This document shows positions 35,201 through 47,283 of a stretch of DNA of 64,000 nt, piece after piece. The DNA comes from Volvariella volvacea V23. Taxonomy: Eukaryota; Basidiomycota; Agaricomycetes; Agaricales; Pluteaceae. The notes under the pieces are model-generated. The model saw only the letters and a program-made list of their open reading frames with translations. It was not told where the DNA came from and did not search any database. The position numbers and the translations under genes are program-made. The stretch is from positions 446,981 through 510,980 of the forward strand of contig KB722758.1 in assembly GCA_000349905.1 (NCBI GenBank). The letters are read 5' to 3'. Each line of letters begins with the position of its first letter. The stretch's first letter is position 1.

Positions 35201-35598
35201 ACTGTACAATTGTATTGTGATACATTGGACCAGTATCTATATTATTTGGATCATGGCGCCCCAGCGGTATGTCTCCCCCGGCCTCAAGTAAAATCTCACT
35301 GACACAAAGGAACAATACAATAAAGGTGGCGCCGAAGTTCGTTAATAGCCTCGTCGAGCTCATCACAGGAAACATTGATAACATCTCCTCACCTGACGTC
35401 CATCCGTCGCAGCGTGCGCCCCCAGGGTTAATCGAAGGCGTTCAAACCCCAGAAATGATCACTCGACATTTCCGCAATACACTAATGCACATTCAACGGA
35501 GGAAGAACGCTGTTCATGAGGACCCTCCTTCGGCTGATCCTCAGTGGGATGAAGTAGAGATTGTTGGTGCTCTTCTCAAGATGGGCATTTCACGATGA
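32205..35598 (+). CDS. VPS35: Retromer subunit Vps35
   Basis: Vps35 is the scaffold of the retromer cargo-recognition trimer that recycles receptors from endosomes to the Golgi. The ATG at 32205 opens the usual N-terminal helix ([20 protein letters not shown]). The conserved [14 protein letters not shown], the site that binds Vps26, follows at about residue 100. Then come [22 protein letters not shown]-type alpha-solenoid repeats, and the C-terminal [15 protein letters not shown] and YYLDHGAPA segments. About a dozen short introns interrupt the gene. One near 35067-35118 must be spliced to connect the acidic linker with [11 protein letters not shown]; read straight through, the frame would stop at the TAG after SPPR. 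Estimated length is near 900 aa, as expected. It is convergent with the FAD oxidoreductase gene. Confidence 0.94.
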
Positions 35599-35903
35599 TT
35601 TGTGGACTAGGAAATAGCATCGTTTTATTGACTTGTTTTTTTTTAACTATTGTATCTTATGCCCCGGATTTTCTCACTTGTTATATGACTATTATTGGGA
35701 GCAGTAATGAGCCGGCTAGGCATGCTGTACAAGACTACTGACGGTTCCTATTAGCTCCCGCACTGCAAGTCTTCCTAAACCCTCAGAAGGCACACAGAAA
35801 CCGGGACTTAGCATCAAAAACTTCAGAAAGTTCAATCCAGGAACACTACAATACGTCAAGAAAGTAAGGAAATCCTATGAGTTTATATCGATGTTGACAT
35901 TTG

Positions 35904-37777
35904 TTACAGCAAAGAGGCGATTAGATTCTCGATTGTTGCCTTCTCCCATCGTTCTTCTGTCATCCTAAAAACTTCTGGGAACCACGATTCTAACGCAGGC
36001 TCGATCTTGGGGTTAGCTGATATACCATCCGCGCTGCCGAGCACCATGTATGCTAGTGCTTTCGCACTCAACCAAGCATGAACCATCCCTTCACCTGAAA
36101 ACCCAGCAGCAATCCACTCCCCTGGGGCGCTGAGCGGTGTCTTGGCCCCTTCCTTGGCCCTTCCAGGTGATGGAGGAATCCTGCCAGTAACTGAAGTCGG
36201 AATACGGCCAACCCAGGGGAGTCGATCCACAGAGACACCCAAGATCCCACCCCATACTGATTTGATTTCTTCCTTGGCTGTGCTATCATCGCTGTTTACA
36301 GTAAAATATTTCCCCAGCGCAGACCTGAGATATTCTTCGGTCGATCGATCCCAGGTACGATCGTCGGAACTTCCAAATTCTGTTAGGATTGTCTCTACTT
36401 TGGAAAATCCACCGCCAAACATCAATTCGCCTTCAGAAGGTGGGTATATTGCCTTATCTCTATCGAATGAGGGACTATGGTTCCTTGCTGGCTGCTGTGT
36501 AAGGTAGTCGAAGAAATCTGTGTAGGATAGTGGGAAGAACGTGAAAGAGCGCTTCCCAGTCCATGAATCTTCCGAGACAGTTTTCTCGGAGGTTTTAACG
36601 TGCTGTTCTCCAAGACCGGGTCGGGGCTTTTGAGCGGTCATGCAAGCACGAGTCGGAACGATCTTCATTCGCATCCTAGGGAGGAGGTGTGAGGCCCATC
36701 CGTTAGTAGCGTGGATAACGTGTCTTGCTTTGATGTTGCCTCTAGGGGTGGTGACTGTATACCAATGAGAGTCAGCTGTATCAGGTGCGTATATCTCAGT
36801 TACAGGTGTTTTCGCAAAAAGATGAAAGCTGCATGGGATGAATTGCATTAGCTTATATGAGACATCAAGGGGTGCATAGTGACGAACTTGGGATAGGACT
36901 CCAAGAGTCGTGCTAGAATACCTGTGACTAGTCGATAGGGATGGACAGCACCTGCAGGACGGGAGATGCTACCGACAGTCTTTGCCGAAAATTGTAGACT
37001 CTGGGATGAGGAAAAGTCAGGCAGGGCATACCTAAAGAACATGCAGAAGTACCTCAAGGCTCTCTCGCGTTTCGTATACGGAATAAGCCTCCTTCTCCGA
37101 CGGTAGATCGTTCAGGTATCGAGCCAGTCTTCGCTTTGCGTCGGCGAAGGCACTCTTATTGTGATACACGTCAAACGTTTCGACACCCCTACACTGGGAT
37201 TCCTCTAACAAGTCCTCTTCTTCCGCTACTGTCATTAATTCGCGAATATGTGAACGCCTGAAGTCCATAATCTTCTTCGCTATTGAAGCACCATATGAAT
37301 GAACAATCTCAACGTATTCTTGGTATAATGGAGGTGTTATGTGTCCGCCATTCCTGGGAAACCGACTTAGTACTCTCATCTTGTATAAGCGATCCTGACT
37401 GACCTCCCCGTTGCTCCTGAGCAGATCTCGCGAGCCTCGAGCATCACCACGTGTAACGATTCACCGTCCTTTGAATGCAAGTCATCGTAATCTAGCAAGG
37501 TTCTTGCAAATCCTGTACCAGTTATTCCACTTCCAATTATAACGACATCGGCGTGCTCGGGCAATTTTGAATCCGGTGATGAACCATGCTCAGAAATAGG
37601 TGCTGATGGGACCAGCCAATATGGAGTACAGGGGTCTGGTACAGGGAGACCGGGAGACTGTTTAATCCGTTCGTTGAGTGCGTTGACAGAGGGAAACAGG
37701 AAGCATAGAATACGAAGGATTAACCGAATTATCAAGTTGCGAATAGTAAGCAGAGCGGACGAGGAAAGGGTCCTCAT
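35904..37777 (-). CDS. FAD-dependent oxidoreductase (DAO family), membrane-anchored
   Basis: A flavoenzyme of the D-amino-acid oxidase fold, oxidising an amine or amino acid of unknown identity. The N-terminus is hydrophobic (LLTIRNLIIRLILRILCFLF, about 10-29), probably a signal anchor. The Rossmann FAD loop VVIIGSGITGTGFARTLL follows, then CSGATGRNGGH, the second FAD strand HVIHATNGWASHLLP, and the C-terminal WIAAGFSGEGMVHAW, which closes the FAD site. At least four exons are needed; the large last exon runs from about 36840 to the stop at 35904. The substrate pocket gives no clue by eye. Such genes are numerous in Agaricomycetes. It is convergent with VPS35 and lies upstream of MSH4's 3' end. 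Confidence 0.82.
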
Positions 37778-38045
37778 TCTTTGGGAAGCCGAGCCTCGGA
37801 ATTAGATAAAAGGGTTTGCACTTTATATTCCGTGTAGCACTCGTGTAATATTGCCGTCTAAAAACAAGGTAGAGCCGTCACGATGAGACACAGAGAAGAG
37901 GGTTTAGACTTCTAGCCTCGATGTGTACTGTACTCACTTGTGTGTGTAGTAGTCTCACTAAGTATAGAAATCGCACCACAGCACTTCGGCGTTACCGGTA
38001 ACAAAAACATAGTACAGGAACAAACACAAATCGGCAAAAGCCGTA

Positions 38046-41000
38046 CTACGGTAGGTCAGTAGTACGCATGAACAGTTTCGCAATATCCTGCTGGAACCGG
38101 GCAAGGTAGGGTAGGAGATCCTGATCAGGAAGGGCCGAGTGATTCAGCACTTGGGCAAGCTGGTTTCTGAGCTGGTAGCATTGTCAGCGATATCTTCCCG
38201 GACTGCCTCATTCAATTTGTACCCGAAGAAGAGCCTTCCTTCTCATGGCAATTTTATTGCTTTCGCTTTGGGCCTCATCTTTTGTTTGCAACTTCGTGAG
38301 CAATTCTGCTACACGTTTACCCTCTATAAGAACGTCCTTTGGTAGGTCCGCGAGACGTGCAAGGTCGAGTCCTGGAGTGGGTTAGTAATCAATTTAGCGC
38401 TTATATCTATCACGCACCGTAGTGCTGCATATCCTCTGCGGCACCATCAATTATTCTGCCTCATAGAACATGAAGGGCATGGGTCACGGTTCTTCATTGG
38501 CACTTACTTGTACCGAAAGGTCATGCCAAAATTTGCAGAGGTGGGACGAGCTCGCTAGAAAGTGTCAAATCGCTACAAATACAAAAAGAGACAGACTACC
38601 TGAACGAGCAAGTGAAGGCTATGAATAAATAGTCAGAATCTTGTGTATCGATGGGAGTTAAAGACCTACTTGACCATAGTTGGCTGGCGAGACAGTGTCG
38701 TCGTTAATTCGCTAAAGTGACTGTAGATGACCTGAGCAAATAGGACGACTGACGCAGGATTGCTCACGTCGCAAAGAATACGAATGGCTGGAAAGGTTGA
38801 TATCACCTGTCCTGGTTGTGATGTACGTATCCCGTACCTTTAGTGCTATCAATCCTTCTGCAATTGCATGAGAAATCCCAATGCCCTCTTGCGGAGATGT
38901 CCCCCGCCCGAGCTCATCAATAAGCACCAAAGACCTGGGTGACGCCAGTCCTATTCACGCCCTTAAGCGCAAAGAACGTGCAGGCAGCATTGCATGTAGA
39001 ATACCTAGTATCATTGCGGATGACGCCATTTCATTCGCGAAGGTGCTAAGACCACGCTCTGGGTCATCGTCATTTGATAGGCGCGTCAAAAGGGCGTCAT
39101 GAACACTAATAAAAGTGTCAGGTGAACCTTCAAAAGGCGAACAGGGTGAATTACCGAAAGCTTGCATATTCGGCGGGTACAAAGCAACCAGCCATAGCCA
39201 TAACAATTAGAAGCCCGATTTGTCTCAAATACGTGCTCTTCCCTGTACACGATCCAGAACTGGACTCAGAATAACTTGAACAAATGCATACCAGACATGC
39301 TATTGTTTTACGTGGTTGTCAAAACGAGCATGCAACACGGTCAATTTCTACTTACTTAGGTCCTTGAATCATTTGAAATGAGGATGAATCGTCGCAATAT
39401 ACATCATTGGGTACCAAGGTCCCAGGTGGTTGAATTGTTTCCAAGATAGGATGTCGACCTGACTTGATAGCTAATGTGCCGGTGAATTCGGGCCTGCCTA
39501 TACGAGTGTAAGAATCAGCGAGGTGATACACAAGTACCATACCGTAGTTTCTCACTAAAAGTGCAAATCGTGAGAAATTTTGGGAATGTAAGAGTGAGTA
39601 GTCTTACTGATGGAAACGTGTGCAAATGACCAGAGCATGTCGACCAACGCCACCTAACTTCTATTTAGCATGAATCATACTCTAAATCAGAGAATTACCG
39701 CTTCAGAGGCCTTGTACAATGCTCCGATATGATGAACAATTTTTCCTAATAGCTCTTGAATGATTCTAAAAGCAAAAATTGGCAGTCTCACAATTTAAGG
39801 ATACAACCCACATACTTCTCGCTCAAGATCAAAGTCTCATCGAGAGCATCTCTCATTCTGGCATTCATCTTTTTCTGTAATAACTCAAAGTCGGTATATC
39901 TCTAGTTGGGGAATAGCTGGTGTACTTGCCAACTCAATACTAGTGAATGTCACTCTCCCGCGCCTTGCAGAGGCGTTAATGAATTCATCCGGCAAATCTG
40001 ACTCATCGAGGTCTGATTTCTTCAACGCAAATACAAATCCAGTCTCTTGATAAACGAGGACAAGAGGCAGATTGTAACGTTCTGTTAACATCTTACTGAG
40101 CTCGTAAATGTCCCCAACGTTTTCTTTATAAGTCTCGCGAGCAACGTCCAGGAGGCGATTTTGATTGGCCTAATCAGAATAAGTAAAAAGGGGCAGTGCA
40201 GTCTTAGTGCGAACCACCGACTTTGACTGCATAAACGCGTGCATTGACAGCGCCAATTCCTCCCTGATATCGTCTTATACTTGAGTCCAGAAACATGTAA
40301 TTCAACTCTTACCTTATTCGACACCCCTCCTTCGTTGAGACTCGAACACACAAGGGAACCAATCAGCTCGAGCCTGTCATCCGAGATCATCTAGCACGTT
40401 GATAAGTTAACTTATGGGCCCATAAGTAATGGTTGTATACCTCATGGATGATCTGCAAGAGCTGAGATTGACTGCCTTCCAGGGACTCTCGCAGCGCTTC
40501 TAGGTTTTTTATCACAGTTCGCAAATTCAATATCTGTGCAACCCGAGCAGTGGCTGGTTTTACACTATTAAGGGTACGAGTTTCTGAAGAAGCTAACTTT
40601 GATCTTGTGGTTCAGTGACGGGTAATATGGAGTAGGAGCGAGCTGGGACCTACAGAGGCTATAATCTTATCGAAATCCATTTTGTTCAACATCTTTAAAG
40701 CGTCTTTAATGCCGTTGAATTTATCTTCGGAGCGGATAAGTTCTACCACAGGTTTAGTGAATGGGTAAGCTTGATGGGTTTTCAAACCTTGCACAACGTC
40801 TAGACGGGCATCAATAGCACTGTTTACTAGAAGATTATGAGAGCCGATTCCATCCTCCAAGACGAAATTTCAAACATACGAGTAATTGGGGATACTAAGT
40901 TCACCCTCAGAAGCCGGCTTGCCATCGCTGTGTAAGTGTGATTTAGTATCCTGTGGAAATCAAGATAAAGTTAGTAGCAAAAGAATTCAACGACTGGCAA

Positions 41001-41933
41001 CGTACCCAAACAAGGACCGACTGGACTTCTTGTTGGCCAGATTCTCGACGAGCTCAAGATTTTTGGCAGTTTCTGGGTCGATCATCATGGTACCGTCGAC
41101 GGGTTTGTAACGAATTCGCAAGGAAGCAGGAGAGAACCGCGTATTTAGCTTCAACTCCGCATACTTGAATAATGCGCAAGCAGCGCATAAAGCATAATAC
41201 CTGAAAGAGCGAGGTCCTTGTGATGACTACTAAGCGGCACCGAGAAGGCTCACTTATTCGTGACCGCGATGAGGGTTCCTGCATGTTCGTCATCTTCAAC
41301 GCATAATTGCAATACGAAGTCAAGGCCTTGATAGACTTCAATTAACACTTCGCAGGAGGTTGTTAGAACAAGGTTTCTTATTTCTTACCACCAACATCGT
41401 TCCAAAACCGTCTACCGATCGGTTCTATATGCACATTTGGAAATTCTTCGCGCATATATTCCACCAAAACCGAGTCCATAGCTTGTCGCCTCCTCGAATT
41501 GATGGTATTACTTGTGGAAATTAGCGCTGCAGTTGCGTCCGTGTTAGAAATAGATGTATCTGGGACGAGAATGAGGCATGGGTTGTGTATATGCATTTGG
41601 TGAAGGGTTTTGACGTAGGTTTGGCAATCTGCCAACTGGATATACTCGGCACTCAGGAATGAATATAGGCGATGATGGATCCAGGCTTACTTGAACGAGG
41701 TTGACTTGACCAGTGTCCCTGTCGAGGGCAGCAAGACCGACTTCGCGTCCTATGCCGCGGCCTTCAATGACAGCGACGACATAGGAGCTTTCGTATCTAG
41801 TGGAAACAGCGGTGACTGGTCGACCTGTGGTGGGCCGGGCTGTGGTAGGTCGAGACTGAGCAGGCCAGAGACGACCAGTTGAAGGTCTTTGCATGGGGTA
41901 GGTAATACTCGAGGATGATGGCCTCAGTGGCAT
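38046..41933 (-). CDS. MSH4: Meiotic MutS homologue MSH4
   Basis: MSH4 pairs with MSH5 to stabilise Holliday junctions and promote crossovers in meiosis. It lacks mismatch-binding domain I. The frame starts at 41933 in a Pro/Arg/Thr-rich leader; a later Met at 41894 is possible. Landmarks: [21 protein letters not shown], the lever and clamp regions with [19 protein letters not shown], and [19 protein letters not shown] before the ATPase. The Walker [18 protein letters not shown] is built from three exons, the middle one only 8 nt (39292-39299). Then come [19 protein letters not shown] (signature) and [22 protein letters not shown] (Walker B). It ends LAKLF-type helical sequence ([16 protein letters not shown]), stop at 38046-38048. 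The more than twenty short introns were not all resolved. It is tandem with VPS72, 190 bp downstream of that gene. Confidence 0.9.
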
Positions 41934-42122
41934 GGATGTACAAATGATGAGTTGATGGGAGAGGCAAGTGAATGAGGTGCGCCAGTCGCGATCGACCCCA
42001 TTAGGTTGCAATTAAATTTACATCAATAGGCCTCTTCTGTACAAACCTTGCGCAATGCACCATCTAACTAAATAGCAGTAATACACAATACCCAAAAACG
42101 TTGGAGCAGGCAAGACACACCG

Positions 42123-44101
42123 CTACGAAGTATCCATTTGGGTATCATCCGCTACAGTCGAGTTCGGAGTAGTTGAGTCTCCGCTCTCCCTGCGGCCCAC
42201 GTAACAGCCTAATTCCTTACTCCAAACATACTCGTGCTTCAATATTTGTGTCAGAATGCGGAAAGCCCGTGAATCTGCATACGGGACACCACTCCGCGGG
42301 TCTTTGTATTTTGCTGGTAGGCCTGTAATAGGACAAACAGGCTGGGGTCGGGCTAGGTTTCCTTCCAGTAAGTGGCCAAGTTTTGTGATCCGTGCATTAG
42401 ATACGCACCTAAAGGCCTACCTTTTCCAATGTAAACCTTAATCTCTTCCCAATTGACATGTTCACCAAACATTGCGCGCATAGTTTGTCCCCATGGTGGC
42501 TTAGATACTCCATCGCGCTGATTTAGCTCGTGCACTATGTAATTCTTCTCGACCGTTTCTATACGTTCAATAGGAGCTGGCGTTGCGGTAGGTGCCGGCG
42601 ATGGCGATGGTGGGATCTCAACTGAAATCATTCTCTGAATAGGACCTGGTGCAGCAGTTGTTGCTGCCATCGCTGGTGCTGAAGTAGCTATCACTGGTTT
42701 TTGCGTGACGTTAACCGTATTGATTGCAATTGGAATGACGGGAGCAGGGGTTGTACTGGGCGCTGATGTACCGGTGCTTGTGTCCTTACTAGGTGTGTGG
42801 GTGGTAATTGTTTGTGTGCTTGTTGTAGCAGTTGTAGGCATTGTAACTGCGCTTGCAGGCTGTTGTTTATTTGTTGCTAGACTAGATGTATAGGCAGTGC
42901 TTCCACTGGCGGTAGAAGCAGCATAATAAGATGAGGCGTATGGATAAGATCGTGCATAAGCGCTATAATAGGCTGCTTGACTGTAAGGCACGGAGCCGGT
43001 TGCTGCGTTATAGGCACCATATGTGTAGGCGTAAGGTGATCGCGGCACCATGGATATTGATGTCGGATTTAGATTGACCAGAGCTGGAGGTGTGCTTGCT
43101 GGTGCTACAGGAGGTGGTGGCGGCGGTGATGGTTGTTCAACTACTTTGACTTTCTCAACCCTACTTATCCACCGTAGAACAGGTCCCTCAATTGCAGTCC
43201 GAACAACTCTTGCGCGTTTCCGTTTCTCTTCTTCTAGCTGAAGGTAATCACGGTGTTGTGCAAGATTACCCTCTTCATTGTCCAAGGCACGAGCGATAAG
43301 CTCTGCTTGTGTGAGTACCTTGACATCAGTTTTTGGTTTCTTCGGTGCGATTGCTGCCTGATTTCAATGAGACATTATTGGCAGATCAAGTACCAGAAAG
43401 CTGACCTTTTTCCCAGACTCCTGAATCCTCTGAACTGTTGCGGTCGTGTTTAGGACTGTATGCGACCTCTGACTCTTTCTCTTCGATCCGGGCAACCGAC
43501 CCACAGCATCTTTGGCTTCCGCAAGCTCAGAGTTAAGAGTGCTATCAACCGTAACACGTGGTTTGGGTTTCGGCTTTGGCGGTTCAACGACGGCCTGGGG
43601 GTTGAACGTCGCCTTATGTCTCTCATGTGCTGCTTGCGTTACACGCTCAAGTTTTGACCGTGCTTGCTTGAGGGATAAATATTGGGAAATGAGATTATAA
43701 CACTCCAGGATGATACACACCTTCCTCGCATAGCGTTCCTCGGCTTCGACTTCCTTTTCTGCAGCTTGCTCGTCCACTTCAGCAGCAGCTTCTTCGTCTG
43801 TACTGGCAAAATCCGACTCAAACATGTCCTCCTCCTCTAAGCAGTGGGTAAGAAGGCAAGGTGCTACAAAGAAAGGGAGTGCCTACCTTTGTCGTTAACA
43901 AAGTCGACATCGTCCTCAGCATCCTTGTTTAGGTCCTCAATAGAGATTTCAGCCAAAACTGCAGCCATTCTGAGCTCGTGAATGTCAGGCATGAGGCAAC
44001 TAGTGAATTAAAGGGGAGATATACCTATTGCCGGCAGTACTCCGTTTCGACCTTCGGGTTGCTAGGTTCCCAACAGTATCTGTCATTTCTGTATCTGCCA
44101 T
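42123..44101 (-). CDS. VPS72: SWR1 complex subunit 2 (Swc2/YL1)
   Basis: Swc2 is the histone-binding subunit of the SWR1 remodeller, which deposits H2A.Z in nucleosomes. The start ATG at 44101 gives MADTEMTDTVGNLATRRSK, followed by the YL1 N-terminal block with acidic H2A.Z-binding stretches (DLNKDAEDDVDFVNDKEED, DFASTDEEAAAEVDE). A basic region (GSKRKSQRSHTVLNTT, EEKRKRARVVRTAIEGPVLRWIS) follows. A long Pro/Ala/Thr/Ser/Tyr-rich linker of about 150 residues separates it from the C-terminal YL1_C domain (PVCPITGLPAKYKDPRSGVPY, AFRILTQIL). The stop TAG is at 42123-42125. Six or so exons. It is divergent from the mitochondrial ribosomal protein gene with 152 bp between start codons. Confidence 0.9.
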
Positions 44102-44253
44102 GCTACGAATTACTTAGAGGACGAGCGTTAATGCGGTCGAAGGGTCGAATTCGGAGCTAACGCCTTTGAGGGAAAATACAGGTAAACAACGCCATCACGA
44201 AATTGGCCCGGGTTTGCTCCTCGTCAGATTGACTCCTTCTAAGAAAGCTCAAA
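44102..44253. promoter_or_regulatory. Shared divergent promoter, VPS72 and MRP49-like gene
   Basis: Only 152 bp separate the two start codons. No TATA box stands out. Inferred from layout. Confidence 0.45.
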
Positions 44254-44879
44254 ATGAGTCGCAAGGCCAAGCTAGCTCAAGCAGGACCCTCAAGACTTTC
44301 AACGATACTTGCTCATCTCAATGCTTCTCCCCAGCTATCCCTACCACACGTGAAGGCTCTGAGGTTGAGCTTGGCTTACAAGAACGACCACTTTGGCGCG
44401 AGGTAAGTCTCGTATTCTTTGTCAGGATGAGATTTTGACTTATGAGTCCTTTGATAGACATTTCGTGAAGGAGGATTTGCCGAGGATACGTTTCGCCAAT
44501 CCGAATTTGGAAATACAAGTGGACCGAGTGAAGAAGTCCGCGAATGAACATTGGAGACCGGTTATGGAGATTGTCACAAGTGCGTATTATCTTCCCCTTG
44601 CGTGTAAAATACTATTTACAACGAGAAACTCCTGCAGACACTGGTAGCTCACATGTCATCAATATGGAAGAAAAGTGGTCGACGACAATAACCCGGGAGC
44701 TCATGGACTTGGGTGGAGGGTCACAATGGGCAACATGGAAGGCAGATCGATTGGAGAATAAGGAACCCCTTTTGCCTGGTGAACAGAATGAAAAGCCTGT
44801 TGGACGACGGTCATCCCAGGGACTACCCACTCTGAAAGAGTTTAGAGCCGCTCGGACACGGCAGAGCGCATCAGCATAG
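44254..44879 (+). CDS. Mitochondrial ribosomal protein, L51/S25/CI-B8 domain (MRP49-like)
   Basis: Three exons (44254-44402, 44458-44579, 44638-44879) give 170 aa. The basic N-terminus (MSRKAKLAQAGPSRL) suits mitochondrial import and rRNA contact. The middle contains ARHFVKEDLPRIRFANPNLEIQVDRV, the thioredoxin-like L51/S25/CI-B8 fold seen in yeast Mrp49 and related mitoribosomal proteins. The C-terminal extension (WSTTITRELMDLGGG, ending TRQSASA) is hydrophilic. The domain is shared by a few proteins (Mrp49/mL61, mS25, complex I B8 subunit); ribosomal assignment is the best fit but the exact orthologue is not certain. It is divergent from VPS72 and convergent with GET2. Confidence 0.65.
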
Positions 44880-45027
44880 ACGACCATAAAATATATTTAT
44901 TCCCAGTGCCGAATATTTGAATTAATTATGCTGTCTTCCATTCCATGGTGCCAGCCATGATGATATATGGGGCGTTCAAGTCATATTATTGGTGCTGTAC
45001 ATAGCAGATAATGTTGAGACATGACGG

Positions 45028-46222
45028 TCATGAACCGAACCAACGAGCGTATACAATAATAAACCCGACGCCAACTATAAGTGCGGCTATGTCATTGAGG
45101 AATAGAGAGGCCATTTGGAAATATTTCATTGTGTTTACAATGATTGAAGGTAGTGGAGCCGGGAGATGCGGAAGGGCTAATGCAATTATTGTCGGTGGTT
45201 GAACGGCATTCTATGGACATAAATGAGTTCCTTTTATTAAAACCAAGAGCAGAAAGGAAACGTACAAAGCCGGAAAATATACGTAGTTGAGTGTAGTACA
45301 ATTTCAAGTGTCGTGAATGCCCAGAAGNNNNNNNNNNNNNNNNNNNNNNNNNNNNNNNNNNNNNNNNNNNNNNNNNNNNNNNNNNNNNNNNNNNNNNNNN
45401 NNNNNNNNNNNNNNNNNNNNNNNNNNNGGGCTCTTGGACCCTAACTCTGCCCACCTCTGCCACATCCCATCTGCGCTGCCTTGGTATGAGGTGGGCTCAT
45501 GATAAAAGACGAAGTAGGCCAAGAGTGCCCACATCGACGCAAAATGCACGAATGGCATCAGTTTTTGCAACCTCGTTGGAGGTTTTTCTGGAGGCAATAT
45601 CGCCACCCCTGCGTCGGGAGAAAAACCAGCTTGTTGCGCAAGCAGCGCTGCCAAGGGGTTGTCCAGGGGGATCTCTGCTGGAGGCTCTGAACGGGCTCTG
45701 CGCTGCCGCAGGGGCGGTGTCTGCATTCCGGGAAGAGGTTGAGATTGAGGGACCCCGCCCATTAAAGCGCTTAGGAATTGGCGCTGTTGCTCTTCCGTCC
45801 ACACAGACGGGTCTGGTGCGCTCTCGCTCAGTAGTGAAGCAAATGAATCGCTTGTTGACCTATGTGTTTGACTCCGAAGTGGGTGAGGCGGGGATGGGCC
45901 GGGCGCAGGTGAAGGTGAAGGTGACGGGGAAAGCGAGACGCGTCTTAATTGGGGAGAGGGTGTAGGCATCTCTGACTCTTCGCCGACAAAATTGCGTAGC
46001 GTACTTGAAACCGAGCGAGGCGCTACATTAAACAATGAGCCCAATGCGTAGTAACTGTTAGTAACCTTGATAAAATGGCAAGAAAAAAAAGTACGGACAG
46101 TCGCTCAAATATGCAGGTGCACCTTCACCCCGTGCGGAAGTGGTTAGTTTGGACAAGCGGTCTGAGCCCCTGCTTAGGATAGCTTTTCTACGGGCTTCTG
46201 CACGTTCTACTGCAGTCGGCAT
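45028..46222 (-). CDS. GET2: GET complex receptor subunit Get2, interrupted by an assembly gap
   Basis: Get2 is an ER-membrane receptor that, with Get1, takes tail-anchored proteins from Get3. The start at 46222 gives a charged N-terminus (MPTAVERAEARRKAILSRG, then DRLSKLTTSARGEGAP), the Get3-binding type. A Ser/Pro-rich linker, WTEEQQRQFLSALMGG and the first membrane helix (LMPFVHFASMWALLAYFVFY) follow. The sequence then enters 100 Ns. Beyond the gap come FWAFTTLEIVLHSTTYIFRL and the last exon (QPPTIIALALPHLPAPLPS and helix IAALIVGVGFIIVYARWFG), stop at 45028-45030. The unknown bases would encode the region between helices 1 and 2; the gap size is nominal, so frame across it cannot be tested. 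Apart from the gap, nothing looks broken. Confidence 0.82.
45328..45427. other. Assembly gap (100 Ns)
   Basis: Exactly 100 Ns, a conventional size for a scaffold gap of unknown length, inside the GET2 coding region. Confidence 0.98.
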
Positions 46223-47283
46223 AGCGTAATACCAGAGAAAGAGAAGGGAAGAATAGGAGGCTTGCGGCGTTGGTATGTACGTGGCAGGGCTTTGCAGAGT
46301 CGGTTGTTTGACAGCAGCCTGGGCACCAAACACTGTTGATCAACCGCACTCATCCATCTAAGCGAGCCACATGGCTGTTGGGTTGATATCAGTTCTCAGG
46401 TCTAAATAGCGTCAGGTTGCATACTTGGGCGGGAGGAAAGGGTGCGGCGACGTGATGCGGGCCACCAATTGTTCTATGGCGGAAGAGAATAGAAGACATT
46501 GGGAATGGCTTGTGCTTGACGTGGCAGGTGTGGAAATTCCAGTTATGTAGAGGTGTGCAGCTGTTCATGACAATACAATTGCGCTCGGCCTGAGAAGGCC
46601 GGCCGTGGAGAGATTTGACCCCAAGTGATGGATGATTTGATGGTGAAGACAAGAACAAGAAGGTGCAGGAGAACGGCGGCACATCGGGATGATTCTCTGC
46701 CCGATGGCTCGGTGGTAGAGGAGTAGCATAAGTATAATGGACTGGACGCTGACTGGCTGGGGGATATTGCCAGAACCGTAGAAGCTGGCGGCAGTGGACA
46801 CGGCGTGGCGGAGTTGGTGTGAGGAGTAATAGGCGAGTGGATCGCAGGAGGAAGGGTGCCTGTTGGCGGGTGTTCATGTGCATACACTAGTCTATGCATC
46901 TGGTCTATACCTCTTGTCTATACATCTAGTCTATATCTCTAGCCTACAGTCTATACAGTCTAGTATTCTATTCTACATTGTATCAATTGTAGCCAGTCGG
47001 TAAGTGGATATGTTGAGCACGTGGTGTTGCTTGAATTTATTTGATTCAGAATTCGTGATTGCAACAGATTGCCTCGTCGCTGTTGCTAGCATCCTCCAGC
47101 TCTTTCTCTCCAACCTCCATCCTGTCCTCCTCGCTGTCCTGACCAGCGCCCCCTCCTTCGCCTGGTCTTCTGCGTAAGGGGTACAGTGATCCTCTTTTTC
47201 TCCCTTCCCTCTCTTACATTACACGTAGCCTGCCTTCCGCAGGACCGCAGATCTCCACCTTGGTTCTTTCTTTGTACAAGTCC
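46223..47283. other. Divergent intergenic region, GET2 and the 980-aa protein gene
   Basis: About 1.06 kb. Long minus-strand ORFs at 46389-46899 are Pro/Ser/Arg-rich, overlap each other in different frames and show no domain; I treat them as chance. It includes the degenerate repeat below and a pyrimidine-rich 5' UTR-like stretch (47090-47280). Confidence 0.4.
46886..46966. repeat. Degenerate short repeat, GTCTAT core
   Basis: Six or so imperfect copies of a (T/A)AGTCTATA-like core occur every 10-15 nt. It is likely a decayed microsatellite; no function is evident. Confidence 0.5.

Noticed and set aside
46389..46899. Two overlapping minus-strand ORFs of 164 and 118 codons
   Set aside because: Pro/Ser/Arg-rich, in competing frames, no domain, no splice support; likely compositional.
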